NCBI RefSeq assembly: GCF_030272615.1
Contig: NC_081413.1
Span: forward strand, 182,356,951-182,416,950
DNA length: 60,000 nucleotides
Direction: 5' to 3'
Source of the DNA: Cryptomeria japonica
Taxonomy: Eukaryota; Streptophyta; Pinopsida; Cupressales; Cupressaceae
Below are positions 10,424-22,279 of the stretch, one piece after another. Position 1 is the stretch's first letter. Each line of letters starts with the position of its first letter. The notes beneath the pieces were generated by a model that was not told the DNA's origin, searched no databases, and worked only from the letters and a program-made list of their open reading frames with translations. A program made the translations under genes and the position numbers.

Positions 10424-12241
10424 AGCAGTCATATGAACACTACGTGCATATGCAAGCTAAAGTACAGAAAAGTAAACATTATTTGAAAGAGGATATATCC
10501 ATAAGTCTGTCGAACGAAGCCCCCAGCGGTATCTGCAGTACACAGTTAGGAACCGCACCCTACAAAACACACGTTAGATCACAAAATCACCTAATGCTTA
10601 CTAAGGAAGGTGATGAAAATTTGAGGGTAGCTATATGCCCCCCCCTGTTTCGGCTTGCTAATTTTAGTGAGTTGAAACAGGGTATCATGTTTACCACTTC
10701 GAATTGTTAAAGAATATTGATGACAAATGCTCACAAGAAGATTTGATATGAGATCAAAAACTAATGGAGAATCATTTGGTAAGAAAGAGGACTAAATCTC
10801 AATTCCAACACAACAAAGAGTGTGAGGATTTGAGAGTTCTCTAACACAAGATGAAGGATGTAAATGGAAACAAAATGCAAAGAGAAGAAAAGAAAGGAAA
10901 AAAGGCATGAATACACACATTGGTGATCCATGAGAAGAATAGTGAGAGAGAAAACATGGACTTCTCACCCCTAGATCTTGTCTAGGTGATCCATGGGAAA
11001 AGGACATGGAAAACTAGCCCCTAGAGTCTGTCTAGGTGATCCATGTAAGGGAGGAGAGTGAGAAAGTCTAACCTTATGCGGCTAGTTCCACTCAACCTCA
11101 TGCATGTGTGTGTAAGTGAGGTTAGAAGCACCTCATAGGAGTCTATGCCCGAGTATGCTACAACCTGTATATGTATAGTACAAAAATGTGACATCTCTCT
11201 CTAAGAGTCTGTGCTCTAGTTCCGAGAATAATCAGCTTGCATAAAAGAAAAATGGAGACATCTCGCTCTAAGAGTCTGTGCTCTGGTTCTGAGAATGACC
11301 CATTGCTCAAAAAGTGTAGTGTTTATGTCATAAGCAAAGTAGAACAAGGATACCTACCTTCATCACAAAAGAAGATACCCCAAAAATGCAACAATGTCAT
11401 AGATCCAAGCAAGAGATTTTTACACTCTTTAAGCAAGGATAAGATAGTTGAGAAGGGATATCCTGTAGTATGTGTAAAGGAGATCCTTAGAGGAGAAGAG
11501 ATCTTTGTACAAAAGACACCTATCCCCGAGAGGAATTTTCTTAGACAAATATAACATCTTCTAGAATAAGACAAAGAAGAGAATAAGAATGCAATACCTT
11601 CTTTCGCGAGGTGAAAGCGATTCTTAATGAAGGATGACGCTCTTTTTAACCCAATCGGGAGAGTGAATTCATTATGGATGTATTTTACCAAGTTCAAAAG
11701 AGGTTGTAGTCAAGGACTTACGCCTCTTGTAAGAGAGAATCCTTGAACAAACAACAACAAATGTATACAAGGAATAACATCAAGTAATAAAGTCCACACC
11801 ATCCACAAAATAGGAAAAAGTGGATCCTTAGATAAAAATAAGGAAAGATCATTGCCTCCCAAGGATAAGGACAATGAGAAGGACTTACACAATGTCCTAG
11901 GGAGAGATTTGGACATAAGAAAAATGTACTACATACTGACATGAGTTCATGCAAGCAAGACATTAGTGTATGTAAAATGCTCCTCACAAGAAGTGGGTAA
12001 GGTAAGAAAGAGAATACACATCTTCTCCCATATCTAGGAAAAGAGGATTCTAAAGAAAAGATGATCAATATTTCCACATTATTACCCCATAGGAACAAGA
12101 GATAACATAGAAAAATTAGGCTATTATGTTGCTTCAAAAATATGATTGCACTTGAAATTGTACCATCATGAATGACAATGAGCCCCCAGTAAATGAGCTA
12201 CCAATGTCACATAATGATGAGAAACATAATAGCCATTAATG
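10424..12241. other. NA1 non-coding region between ORF and polypurine tract
   Basis: About 1.8 kb with no recognisable domain on either strand. It holds short repeats: a CTAGGTGATCCATG block repeated around 10920-11045, and a CTCTAAGAGTCTGTGCTC block at about 11199 and 11268. Plus-strand frames at 10444-10710 and 11237-11554 and minus-strand frames at 11323-11697 and 11718-12137 (the last rich in hydrophobic residues and Cys) have no supporting evidence. In an autonomous relative this is where RT and integrase would lie. Confidence 0.6.
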
Positions 12242-14570
12242 TTATTTAAAGATATGATAGATTGAATGAGGTATTTGAATATGACATGTTGAATTCTCAA
12301 CTATAAGTGAGATCAAAAACATGTATAAAGTGATAAAAATTGAAGAAGAAAAGTCACATGAAATCTTAGAAGAGGGATGAGTGTAATTTATTAGAGCCTT
12401 ATCCCTAGAGGAAAGGACTTTATGATGAATAGGAGATAAAGATTCATAAGTGGATTTAGAAATTTGAGGGGATTCATAAAGAGATTTGTTCATTGCCAAG
12501 ATTTCCTTATGAGGGGAATGAGAGTTGATAGAAGTAGAAGATGATTTAGTTGAAGTGAGATCATCATCACTACTAAATATAGCATTCACATTGAGAGATG
12601 GTCTTTTAGATGCTTTAGTGCGTTTGCAAGGATTATAGCCAAGTCCAAAGGCATAATTGTGAAAATTAGTCTCTAGAGGAACCTTCATCCCTTGTTCATG
12701 AGTGCCACAACCATTTCCATGATACCCATGCTTAGCAAAAATGCGAAAACCACGACCATAACGATCAGCCATTTCAGGAAGAGAAGGTGGTTTTTCATAA
12801 GACAAAGAATCAAACTCTTCAGAATTAGAAGTGTGAGGAGAAGAAGTTTGAGAAGCGGCCACAAAATTATTGCTCATAGGTTCAAGTAAGACTGATTGAT
12901 TTCTAGTTTCTTCCTTCTCTTTAACTTTAAGCTCTCTAGGAGGAACCCTATACTCACCTATGAAGGTGGGAGTGAAATCAAGAGATCCCCAATCGTCTTC
13001 TGCGAGAGCCTTCTTAGGATCAAAAGCCTTTTCATGTGTAGATTCAAGTCGAGAAGGATCTTCTTCAGGAGCTTTAGACTCATCCAAAGAATTTTGATTA
13101 TCAGAGGGTAAGGATTCATCCATAGGTATCTTGTTCAAAGAGTCATTACTAGAAGAGGAAGGCTTAGATGTTTGCAAACAAGCTTGAAAATTAGTATCAC
13201 CTATCAAGGTATATGTCTTATTGTTATAAATGAATTTAACTTGTCTATGCAATGTAGAGGGGACAACTTGCATACCGTGAATCCAAGGTCTCCCTAATAA
13301 CAAGTTGTATGTTAGATTTCCCGACATAACATGGATAGGAGTAGGAAAAGTAACAGGTCCTACTGTGATGGGTAAGGTGATAATACCTAATGAAGTCTTA
13401 GCCACATTGTCAAAGCCTCGAATGGGACGAGAGTCAGGCTCAATAAGGGATGTATCCACATTCATCTTATGCAATAGATTAATGCTACACACATTAAGGC
13501 CAGAGCCATTATCTACCAGTGTTCGTCTTATAGCAGTGTCATTTATGATGACCACAATCATCAAGGGATCATATTGATGTTGAATTTCACTAGTAGGCAA
13601 CTCATCTTGGGTAAACACAATTTGAGCTTTAGGTTTCATCACAGAGTTAACCAAAGACACTATATTACTAGATGTATTATGTGGAGGAACATTCAAATCT
13701 TTCAAGGCATCTTGTAACATTCCATGATGAGCGGAAGAAGTTTGGATCAAATCCCAAAGGGATATCTTAGCAGGAGTAGTTTTAAGTTGTTCTATGAGAT
13801 CATATTCCTTACCAAGAACTTGTGAAATACGAGGAGCTTGAGGAAGAATAGGTTGGGAAGGAGGAAGCGAAGTTGGGATAACTGGAGGAGGATTAGGTTG
13901 CCTATTGTTTCTTGTGTTATAGGTATGGGCAACCGCATGATAACTCTCTCTAGTCATTTGCTTAGCATACTCATAAGGGCTCTTAGTAGAATAACCTCCT
14001 TGCATAGTAATAATAGGTTTGTTAGGAGTGCAAAAAGAATCATTAGCATAACCACCTTGAACCACTAAGATAGGCTTATTTAAAGGTTGAGAATTTTGAG
14101 AAGGACAAGCACCTTGGACAGTGAAGAGAGGTTTGTTAGGTGTCTCATTCACATGTATCAAATTGATTGAGGATGGTTTAGAGGAATGAACAAAAGTGTT
14201 GGAAGAATTATTGATAGTCTTCTCTTGCAATAAAATCTTATCATAGATTAGATCAATTTTAGGAGAGAGACAAGGGATAGGAATTGATGTTCTAGTAGGA
14301 AGAGTAATACTAGGAAAGGTCATATCATCCTCTATCATCAAAGGATCTACATGGGGAATAAACTCTCTAGGAGAAGGATCAACATTACTTTCTAAAGTCT
14401 CACTTTTGAGAGGGAGATCTTTGAAAGAGATGTTAACCATCTTGCTTTGAACTAGGGTTTCCTTATGAGTAGAACCAAGTTGAGGAGAGCGAGATGCTTT
14501 ATTTTTAGAGGGAAAATAATTGAGATTTAAGGAAGGTGAGAAACTATCAAGGGAGTTTTCAATCTTGATT
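12242..14570 (-). CDS. NA1 polyprotein, C-terminal part: spacer, retropepsin, G-patch
   Basis: The open frame has an ATG at 14440 (732 codons) and stays open upstream to about 14568, where it abuts the upstream ORF in another phase. Near the N-terminus are imperfect repeats of the type NKPI...QGGY. SLWDLIQTSSAHHG is a block usual before the protease in plant Gypsy polyproteins. The retropepsin has TLVDNGSGLNVC with the catalytic Asp kept, and LLGRPWIHGMQVVPSTL at its end. A G-patch follows (YGRGFRIFAKHGYHG, then AFGLGYNP). The protein stops without any RT. A processing or structural role inside particles is inferred. The long open frame suggests recent activity or selection. Confidence 0.85.
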
Positions 14571-15332
14571 TCATCCCCTTGCTAGGGGTAAAGAATAATC
14601 TATACCTTCTTCTAATGGTTCATCCCAAATAGTGAGGTTGTTGAAAGGAATGTTTGAAGTATTGTCAATTTCAGGAGAGGAGATAATATTGTTTATTAAT
14701 TCCTCATCCTTAGGAGGGAGAGCATCAATAGATGTGTTAAACTCATCCTCTTTCCTCAAAATATGTTCAATAAGATCTTTAGGGGAGAGAGAATTAAGGA
14801 AATTGCTTATTATTTCATCTTCTTTCTCTAAGGGATGCTTATGGGTAAGACAAACTTTAGGAGAAGGGTAAGCATTTATCATTAATTCATCATCTCTAGT
14901 GGGAATTTTGTTGGAAAAGGAAAGGCCATCACTAGGAAATGTAGGGATAATGTCATCTTCTTGCACAAAAGGATCCTCATGAAGGGAGAATTTTTTAGGA
15001 GACACAAAGTCATCAAGGGCATCATTCAACAAAGCATGATCATATCTATTAAAAGGTTTATCTTTTGATTCAAAAGGAGATATCTCTTCATAGAGGGGAT
15101 CATTGAAAACAACCATGTTACTAGATTTAGTGGAAGAGCTGATAGGAATGTACCCTTGAGAGGAATCATTCAACTTATCTTTCTCATCACAACGAAATGG
15201 CATAGTAACAATGTTTATGAGTTTTTGGTAAAATGAAGGTTTGGTATATTTAGGTTTCAAAAATTCATCTAAAGCTTCATCTAACTCATAATCATCACAA
15301 ATATGAACATCTTGCAAATAAAAATCTGACAT
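14571..15332 (-). CDS. NA1 polyprotein, N-terminal acidic part
   Basis: 253 codons starting about 150 bp after the primer binding site. The protein is acidic and Ser/Pro-rich, with recurring short blocks such as DELINN, EDEIISN and SPKDL. I do not recognise a capsid fold. It ends LPLARG then TGA, while the downstream frame reads on from the same GGGG run, so removing one base at about 14571-14576 would make one polyprotein of about 1,030 residues. This is either a recent single-base frameshift or a programmed shift. Confidence 0.7.
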   Translation of the reverse strand: MSDFYLQDVHICDDYELDEALDEFLKPKYTKPSFYQKLINIVTMPFRCDEKDKLNDSSQGYIPISSSTKSSNMVVFNDPLYEEISPFESKDKPFNRYDHALLNDALDDFVSPKKFSLHEDPFVQEDDIIPTFPSDGLSFSNKIPTRDDELMINAYPSPKVCLTHKHPLEKEDEIISNFLNSLSPKDLIEHILRKEDEFNTSIDALPPKDEELINNIISSPEIDNTSNIPFNNLTIWDEPLEEGIDYSLPLARG

Positions 15333-15478
15333 TTTGAAATTGCATAAAATTTAAACACACAATGCGAAGAAACACACTTTTTTTTCTTTTTTTTCTTTTT
15401 AATGAAAATGAAATGAAAACACACTAAATCTAGATCTAAATCTAACAAATGCAATGCAAGAGGAAGCAATGATAGATT

Positions 15479-15494
15479 CACGTCGGGTTCACCA
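15479..15494 (-). other. NA1 primer binding site
   Basis: Three bases inside the 5' LTR the minus strand reads TGGTGAACCCGACGTG. It begins with the TGG that pairs with a tRNA CCA end and has the right spacing, so it would prime minus-strand DNA synthesis. I cannot assign the tRNA with confidence. Confidence 0.75.
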
Positions 15495-15497
15495 AAA

Positions 15498-17161
15498 TGT
15501 GTGGGAGAAAAAGTGACACTAAGCAAACATGCCCTAATCTCACTTTCAACCACACACTTGTGGAATATGAAAGAGCCTAGAGGTATCACACGATTGGCTA
15601 CTTCTTCTTGTGGAAGAGAGAGCCACGGGCTACCTATTAGGATTTCTATTCCTTTGTTGTACTTGAAAGATAAAATGATGCAAGTTCAATCCCAAACCCC
15701 AAAGTGCAAGTATGAACTAATAACAAGATTACAGAATTGAACTTAAATGATGGAAAGCTATAAATACAAGGATAAGACAAGAATGCAAATGCATACCCAG
15801 AGTTAAAATCTGACTAAAAATGTTCGGGATGGGGGCGCGGGCGCCACTGTCCTGATTCTGCCCCTGAAACTGCTCCGAAAACTGTTGTTTTGCAAAGCTG
15901 TCAAAAATGCTGAAAACTGCTATCAAAAGGACCAGGGCGCCCAGCGCCCCTGTCCCAAGGACCAGGGCACCTAGCGCCCCTGTCCTGGCAAGACCAGGGC
16001 ACCCCACGCCCCTGTCCTGGTCTTTTGCTCTGAGATTTGGTGTGAAGTTCGGTCTCCGTCTGCTTCTTCCGGATCTGTAACTTGCGGCGTCGTCCGGATT
16101 CTGAAACCTGCACTTATATCTGAAAAGGTGTGGTGGGCGGCTATATAGGGTTTTGCCTTAGTCAAACCCCTGCTTTGGTGATTTCCACCTCCACGAATAG
16201 CCAAGTTGTATTGTAAAATGTATTGTGTGTGCAGACCTAGTGTGTGTGCAAGGTCCTTAAATGCAAGAAAGCAAACTAGAGCAACCTAGAAAGTAAACCC
16301 TAATTGCTTGTAAATGATAATGTGAATGCTCTAAATCAAGATGCAAAGTGATCTAAAGCATGAATAAGGGATATATTGAAGCTTATGCAAAGACATTAAA
16401 ACAACATGAAATCATACCCAACCCTCAAGGGAGGAGTACAAGCCAATCTTCAGTCGGTAATCTCCTATTGTTCTTCAATGTCTTCCAAGCCCTAAGTGGA
16501 TGAATGAATTTGATGAATGCTTGATAGAAGGATGTTGAATGTTGTTGAAGTCTTCAAAGATCTGCTCTTTCGCTGCATATGAGGTTCCTCAAAACCAAAA
16601 ATCCCCATCCTTTCAAATGAAGAAAGAGAGCTCTTATGTGTGAAACCCTAGGTCTTAATTTCAACTTTAGGCCGACTTAGAGATTGAATCTCCCGCCAAT
16701 TTCTTGGGGTTAAGCTTTATTTTATGATTGGATCACGCTCCTAAAATTTCGGGAAAAATGTCCAGGACCATGTTGCACTCCGGGCGCCATGGTCCTGACA
16801 ACTTTTCACCAAATTTTCAGGGCCGTCGGATATGATGATTTTAGAGAGAATCCCGAAGTTACAGCTGATTTCGAGATGTTTTGACCCCCGAAATCAAGGC
16901 CCCAAGTTCAAAATAGGACCTAATTAGGGTTTTTGATTAAATGATGTATTGGAGGAATAAAATGAAAAGGGCACACTTTAACGAAAGGGCCCAACTTTAT
17001 GATGTGAAAGATGATGAAATAGAACCTTAGACCTAATTAATTTGATTAATTAAGTGCTAAAGGGGAAATGCAATGCAAAATACAAAATGCGCCAAGGCGG
17101 GTGCTAAACTAGGTGTGAAATTGTACCACCCTAGCAAGTGCGTACAATTTACGACGCTACA
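15498..17161 (-). mobile_element. NA1 5' LTR
   Basis: 1,664 bp, the partner of 8745-10408. It has the TATA motif at about 16141-16149, the GC-rich triple repeat at 15929-16022 and the inverted repeat at 16760-16799. It ends at the ATTTC duplication (17162-17166) inside Gypsy-1 gag. Confidence 0.95.
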
Positions 17162-17166
17162 ATTTC
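17162..17166. repeat. Target-site duplication of NA1, right copy (ATTTC)
   Basis: Matches 8740-8744 exactly. The Gypsy-1 Gag sequence continues on its right. Confidence 0.92.
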
Positions 17167-18233
17167 CACTATGGTTGGTTATTGGGATGGGATGATAGAC
17201 CTATATTGGAGATGTTATTGTGGGGTTTGGATTGGTTCTATGAGTTGGACTGGTTGTTTGATTGATTATTGATGGTGGTAGGCTTAGTTGGGATGGTCAT
17301 GGTTTGGACACATTTGGCATCAGTGACTCCATCATTGACAATATTCTTGTTTTTTGACCCATGAGAATCTTTTTGATAAGGCTTTACGATACCTTGCTCT
17401 AGTAGGACTCATTCTAATGCTAAGCTTTTCTTAGTGACCTGCTTAAAGTTTTTGATACATTGATAGCTTAGAGGGAAAGACATTTTAGGGATGAGGTTGC
17501 ATTGAAACAACTCAATTTGATAAGATTCTAGTATATCCCATTGAAAATTCCTAATAAGATATTGCCATCTTTGCAAGAAGTTGGTGAATGCCTCTCTAGT
17601 CCTTTTCTTTGTTTTTCATAGGTCTATCATAGAGGTGTCATTCTCAATGTTGTACTCATAATGTGACACAAATGTTTTGACCAGTTCAGGGAATGACTTA
17701 ATTCAACCATGAGGTAAGGCTGAGAACCAAACAAGAGCCAGCCCACTAATACTCTTAGAGAAATGTCTTCGCAGGTAGACACCAGTATAGGAAACCTCCT
17801 AGTAGGATATATAGAATCCTCTCACATATTCCCTAGGGTCACCTTTGCCTTTGTACTTATCAAATTTAGGCATTTCAAAACTGGGAGGGTATGGAGCCAC
17901 TAAGATGGAGGGATTGTAAGGATAGGGACAAATTTCCTCAAAGGTATATAATCTCTTGTGGGTCCCATTTGTTGGGTTCTTAATGAGATCCTTCATGTCT
18001 TTAATTTCCCTCATGAGGTCAAGTGATTTATTTTGAACATTTGGGATGTGTTGACCTAAATTGGACCCTAGGATATGCGTGGACATAATGGGTATACCAC
18101 CACCAATACATTGATAAGAGGAACTGGGAATTTGGAAGGTGATCAAAGGGTGCAAGGAGGCAATGGCACTGATGGGTGGCAAGCTATTATTGATGTAGTT
18201 GGTGAAGTTATGGAGGGGTGTAAATTTTCTAGG
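17167..18233 (-). pseudogene. Gypsy-1 gag (broken)
   Basis: Gag forms the particle shell. The clearest piece is 17799-18182 (127 codons): a short coiled-coil-like NKSLDLMREIKDMKDL, then EEICPYPYNPS and FEMPKFDKYKGKGDPREYV, the conserved start of the retrotransposon Gag domain in plant Gypsy elements. Downstream, 17167-17798 continues the Gag domain with several stops and a frame change. The 5' end of gag is cut off by the Copia-A LTR at 18233. Confidence 0.8.
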
Positions 18234-19533
18234 TGTTAGGATAACTGGTGAACAACTGAAGGGGGGGGTGAATCCGTTGTTAACAGATTATAACATCTAA
18301 TCCACAATACAACCTTAAACCAGAGCACATAAATATTTAGATATTGGTAAAGCAGAAACAAATGCTGGTAGACATAGATACCGGTAAACAATGAAACTCA
18401 ACAATTAAATAGATAATCAATGCAAAGCAACCATACCACATAACACCAAGATTTGTATGTGGAAAACCCGGAAAGGGAAAAACCACGATGGGAAGCCTAC
18501 CCACAGTCAGATGATACTTCTGCAGAAAGTATGTGATACAATGAGGGGCCCACACATGCAGGAAGGCACACTTCCTAGAGCGTACTTCTCATTACAAATG
18601 AGTCTCACTAACTACAAAGGTTAAAACCACCTCAATATATTTGGACAACAATCCAGAGTAATGAACTACCAGAGATATCATCTACCATGCCTGATTACAA
18701 TCCCAATTAAGCTCAATATTGGAGGCCTTTGACCTCTTCCTTAATCCCAATTTGATCCTCAATGGTCGACCTAATCCTCTGCTTGAATGATATTACAAAA
18801 TTCATACATTACATTCCTTTTCATGATCTACAATGAGATCTTACATCATTTTATACCAACCCTAAGACCTAATCCAATTAGGTCGGCCACCTAAAAGATA
18901 TTACAATAAGATCCTTACATAAATCCATTTTACAATGATATGCCATGTCGGCTTGAGACCAAAACAACAATTACAAATCCATAAATCATCTTGAAACATC
19001 TAGTAATATGTAGAGTACACGTTAACATGATACCGGTCCATAACCTAGATAGACACCGGACCTATTCTGGGTCCACCACGCCAAAGAAATGTCTTCAAGC
19101 AATTGAAGCACAATTAAAGTACATCTTCAACATCCTCAAAACCATTTAGAAGCCACACCAACATCACTTATGCATCCTGTCATGATTCCTTAGTGAAAAG
19201 ATCTATCGGTAAAACCTTAAACCAATGTCGGTAAGAGTTTACAAGAATGTATGATAGCATCTCAATACCAAGTCAATACCAACTGACCAAAACATGTTGT
19301 AGGAATATGTAACACATAAAATCAAACATAATCCATTGATCCAAACATATCAGAAGTGTCCAATAGATAATCTCTTCTGCCAGTAACACTAGATCTTCTA
19401 CCCATAACCAAAACTTGTCTGTTAGTAACCATCCATAATAGCTAGTGCTGGTAACCAATCATAATAGGTAGTGTTGACATCAATGACAAAAACATCAATG
19501 GAACACATAATCAATTCATCCATAATGCCAACA
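18234..19533 (-). mobile_element. Copia-A 3' LTR
   Basis: 1,300 bp, starting on the minus strand with TGTTGGCATTATGG right after a purine tract and ending ...ATCCTAACA at 18234, with the C-rich block near its end that is usual for these Copia LTRs. The base-level left end is inferred from the TG...CA rule. The flank CTAGG (18229-18233) has no partner that I can find, so the other end of Copia-A has been lost. Confidence 0.75.
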
Positions 19534-19548
19534 ATCTTCCCCTTTGGC
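19534..19548 (-). other. Copia-A polypurine tract
   Basis: The minus strand reads GCCAAAGGGGAAGAT immediately before the LTR start. Further purine blocks of the GGGGGAG type lie at about 19680 and 19735 in the 3' leader, a pattern also seen in Copia-L. Confidence 0.8.
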
Positions 19549-19986
19549 ATTGATGGCAACACTAGATGCAAAAAACATATAAGTACCGAGAAATGCCAAA
19601 CAAGTCTCCCTCTATGGAAGACACCCAACAATCTCCTGAATTTGTGTGAATGATATCTCTATAATGTTATGAATAAATTTCTCCCCCTAATGTATACAAC
19701 TCCTTTTTTATTATTTTTCACATTAATATCTCTCCCCCTTTGACATCAATGCCAAAAGTTTGACAAAAATATCAAAGAAATAATGTAATCCATAAAGTTG
19801 ACTACTATCCCTGAGTAGTAGCAGCACTCATCAATGCCATAATGAATAATATCTCTGATAATGCATGTCGGACTGATGACAAAACTGCATCAATCAAGTC
19901 TTTGCCGATGGGGCAGAAACCCCTAACCTATCTCTCAAATACTCAAATGACTCCTTAGACAATAGTTTAGTGAATATATCTACAAT
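19549..19986 (-). pseudogene. Copia-A pol tail and 3' spacer
   Basis: After the RNase H stop the frame continues through a degenerate VDIFTKLLSKESFEYLR motif, the usual end of Copia pol. Then follows non-coding sequence with repeated purine blocks up to the polypurine tract. Confidence 0.6.
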
Positions 19987-20430
19987 CTATTCTTTAGTGA
20001 TCACATAAACCAATTTGACTTCCTTTCCTTCTACCTTGTCCTTCAGAAAGTTATACTTTATTGATATATGCTTAGTCTTAGAGTGAAATACTAGATTTTT
20101 AGGCATGTCAATAGTTGCAGAGTTATCACAATAGTTAACTACTGGTTCACTACAATTTACCCTGATATCCTTCAACATTTGCTCCATCCACAAGACTTGA
20201 GTGCAATTGGTTGCTGCTGCAGCATACTCAGCTTCTACAGTAGATAAAGAAATGCATGACTGTTTTTTGTTGATCCATGAAACCAGTTTCTTTCAAAGAA
20301 AGAAAGCTCCACCAGAAGTTCTCTTCCTATCATCAGTATCTCCTACCCAATCTGAGTTAGTATATGCACATAAAGTGAAATCATCATTTTTAGAATACCA
20401 TAAGGCATATTTTGTTGTTCCTTGTAAATA
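19987..20430 (-). pseudogene. Copia-A RNase H (broken)
   Basis: Fragment 19987-20193 contains NYCDNSATIDMPKN and TKHISIKYNFLKD, matching the C-terminal part of Copia RNase H. The stop after VITKE lies just before the motif that should follow. The upstream part, to 20430, is interrupted. Confidence 0.8.
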
Positions 20431-21300
20431 CTAGAATATCCTCTTTACTGCACATTCATGACTTTCTTTAGGATTAATTTGATATCTTGAAACAATACTT
20501 ACTACATTCATAATTTCTAGTCTAGTTTGAGTTAGATATAACAAACCACCAATCATAGACCTATACCTTGTTGGATTTACTAGTGTAGAAGTATCCTTCA
20601 TAGATAATTTCTCACTTGTCACCATAGGAGTGCTTACCGGTTTGGAATTATCCATACCAAACTTCTTCAACAATTCCCTTAGATACTTAGTTTGATAGAT
20701 AAAAATTCCTTTGTCAGTTTGAGTAATCTACAAACCTAAGAAAAATTTCATCTCACCAATCATGGACATTTCAAAATCATTCTTCATATTGTTAGCAAAT
20801 TCTATATACAATTTATCTTCTCCTCCAAAAATGATATCATCAACAAATACTTCAATAATTAGAATATCGTCATTAGTAATTTTATAATATAAATTACTAT
20901 CAACACTGCCTTTAGTAAAACCAAGCTTCAAAATATATTTATCCAACCTTGCATACCAAGCTCTAGGAGCTTCTTTCAATCCATATAAAGCTTTCTTCAA
21001 TCTGCAAACCATCTTTATCATCTATCAATGAAAATCCATCAAGCTGCTCAATATATACTTCTTCCTCAAGTTCACCACTCAAAAATGCACATTTAATATC
21101 CATTTGATAAACCTTATAGTTCTTATAAGCTGCATAGGCAAGAAATAGTCTAACAACTTCAATTCTAGCTACAAGTGCAAATGTCTCACCATAATCAATT
21201 ACTTCCATTTGAGAATATCTTTTACAAACCAATCTAGCCTTGTTTCTTACAAATTTACCATCCTCATTCAGTTTATTCCTAAAAACCCATTTGTTCCAAT
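20431..21300 (-). pseudogene. Copia-A reverse transcriptase (broken)
   Basis: Three overlapping frame pieces (20963-21232, 20728-21021, 20431-20673) make one RT with frameshifts. They include YKVYQMDIKCAFLSGELEEE, LYGLKEAPRAWY and the catalytic FVDDIIFG with both Asp residues kept, then PVSTPM and the connection domain. This order and wording are those of plant Ty1/Copia RT. Confidence 0.9.
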
Positions 21301-22279
21301 AACATTCTTATTTTTAGGTCGGGGAACTAAAGTCCAAGTTTCATTCTTCTCTATCTGATCTAATTCATCTTCCATAGCCTTTAACCAATGTTTATCCTTA
21401 CAATCTTCAATAATAGTTGTCGTTTCAATTTGAGAAATAAGACATACCTATTCATTAGACAGTCTTCTTCTAGTCATAACTCTCTTGTTCCTATCTCCAA
21501 TGATTTGATCTTTAGAATTATTTGATCTTACATACCTTGGTGTCTTCTGAACTTTAGGTTCACTACTCTAATCATTAGTCATAGTTGAATTTTCTAATTG
21601 TGCCGGTGTAACTGTCTCAGCTTCCTATACCAGTTGAGGCATTGCTGGTTTAGTTATGATCATTTCCACTATTGGTTCCCTGTCATATGATATAGAATGA
21701 TTTATGTATTGCTCATCTACTTTCACATTAGCACTCTCCACAATTTTCTGCAATCTTTTATTATAACATCTATATACTTTGCTTTGAATTGAGTAACCAA
21801 TAAATATCCCTTCATCACATCTAGGATAAAACTTTCCAATTGAATCATCTCTTTTGATATAGCATTTACTTCCAAAAATTCTGAAATACTTTACAGTTAG
21901 TTCATAAGCGGTCTTACTGGTTTCACCTTTGATGTGAACTCTATTGAATGTGTAGATTGTTGTACTCACTACTTCTCTCTAGTAGATATGAGGCAATTTG
22001 GCTTCCATCATCATAGATCTTGCTGCATCCAAAATGGTTCTGTTCTTTCTTTCCACTACTCCATTCTACTGAGGAGTTCTTGGTGCAGATAGTTGTCTCC
22101 TAATTCCATTTGTCTCATAATAACTATTAAATTCATGAGAAGTGAACTCACCTCCTTGATCTGATCTTAGACATTTGATTTTCAATCCAGTTTCAGTTTC
22201 AACCTTTTCTTTAAAGATCTTGAATTTCTCAAAAAGATTCAGACTTCTCCCTTAGAAAAGTCACCGACATCATTCTATA
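21301..22279 (-). pseudogene. Copia-A integrase core and C-terminus (broken)
   Basis: The core reads CLRSDQGGEFTSHEF (second catalytic Asp) and PQ-stop-NGVVERKNRTI (catalytic Glu kept). The stop at 22066-22068 is a TAG where Gln CAG is expected. Fragment 21625-21969 has FRIFGSKCYIKRD and CDEGIFIGYS, the conserved C-terminal part. The linker to RT follows. Confidence 0.85.

Larger units (their letters stand above)
8745..17161 (-). mobile_element. NA1: complete non-autonomous Gypsy-type element (8,417 bp)
   Basis: The ends are two direct repeats of exactly 1,664 bp (8745-10408 and 15498-17161), bounded by TG...CA and flanked by ATTTC on both sides. A primer binding site (15479-15494) and polypurine tract (10409-10423) set the orientation as minus. 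The interior encodes one large protein with a protease domain and a G-patch but no RT, RNase H or integrase, so transposition needed enzymes from another element. I count about 37 differences between the LTRs by eye, nearly all transitions, and no net length change, which indicates a fairly young insertion. Confidence 0.95.
2436..18233 (-). mobile_element. Gypsy-1: decayed Tat-like Ty3/Gypsy element, split by NA1
   Basis: Reading leftwards the order is gag (17167-18233), then, across the NA1 insertion, Gag tail and protease (7384-8744), G-patch spacer, RT, RNase H, a second RNase H and integrase (3178-4380). Removing NA1 with one ATTTC copy rejoins the element. The second RNase H after the first is the hallmark of the Tat lineage. 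Stops and frameshifts occur throughout. Neither LTR is present: the 5' side ends at the Copia-A LTR and the 3' side at Copia LTR debris. Confidence 0.85.

Noticed and set aside
11718-12137. 139-codon Cys-rich hydrophobic frame resembling an envelope protein
   Set aside because: No signal peptide followed by a defined domain, no conserved motif, and composition explained by T-rich DNA on this strand.
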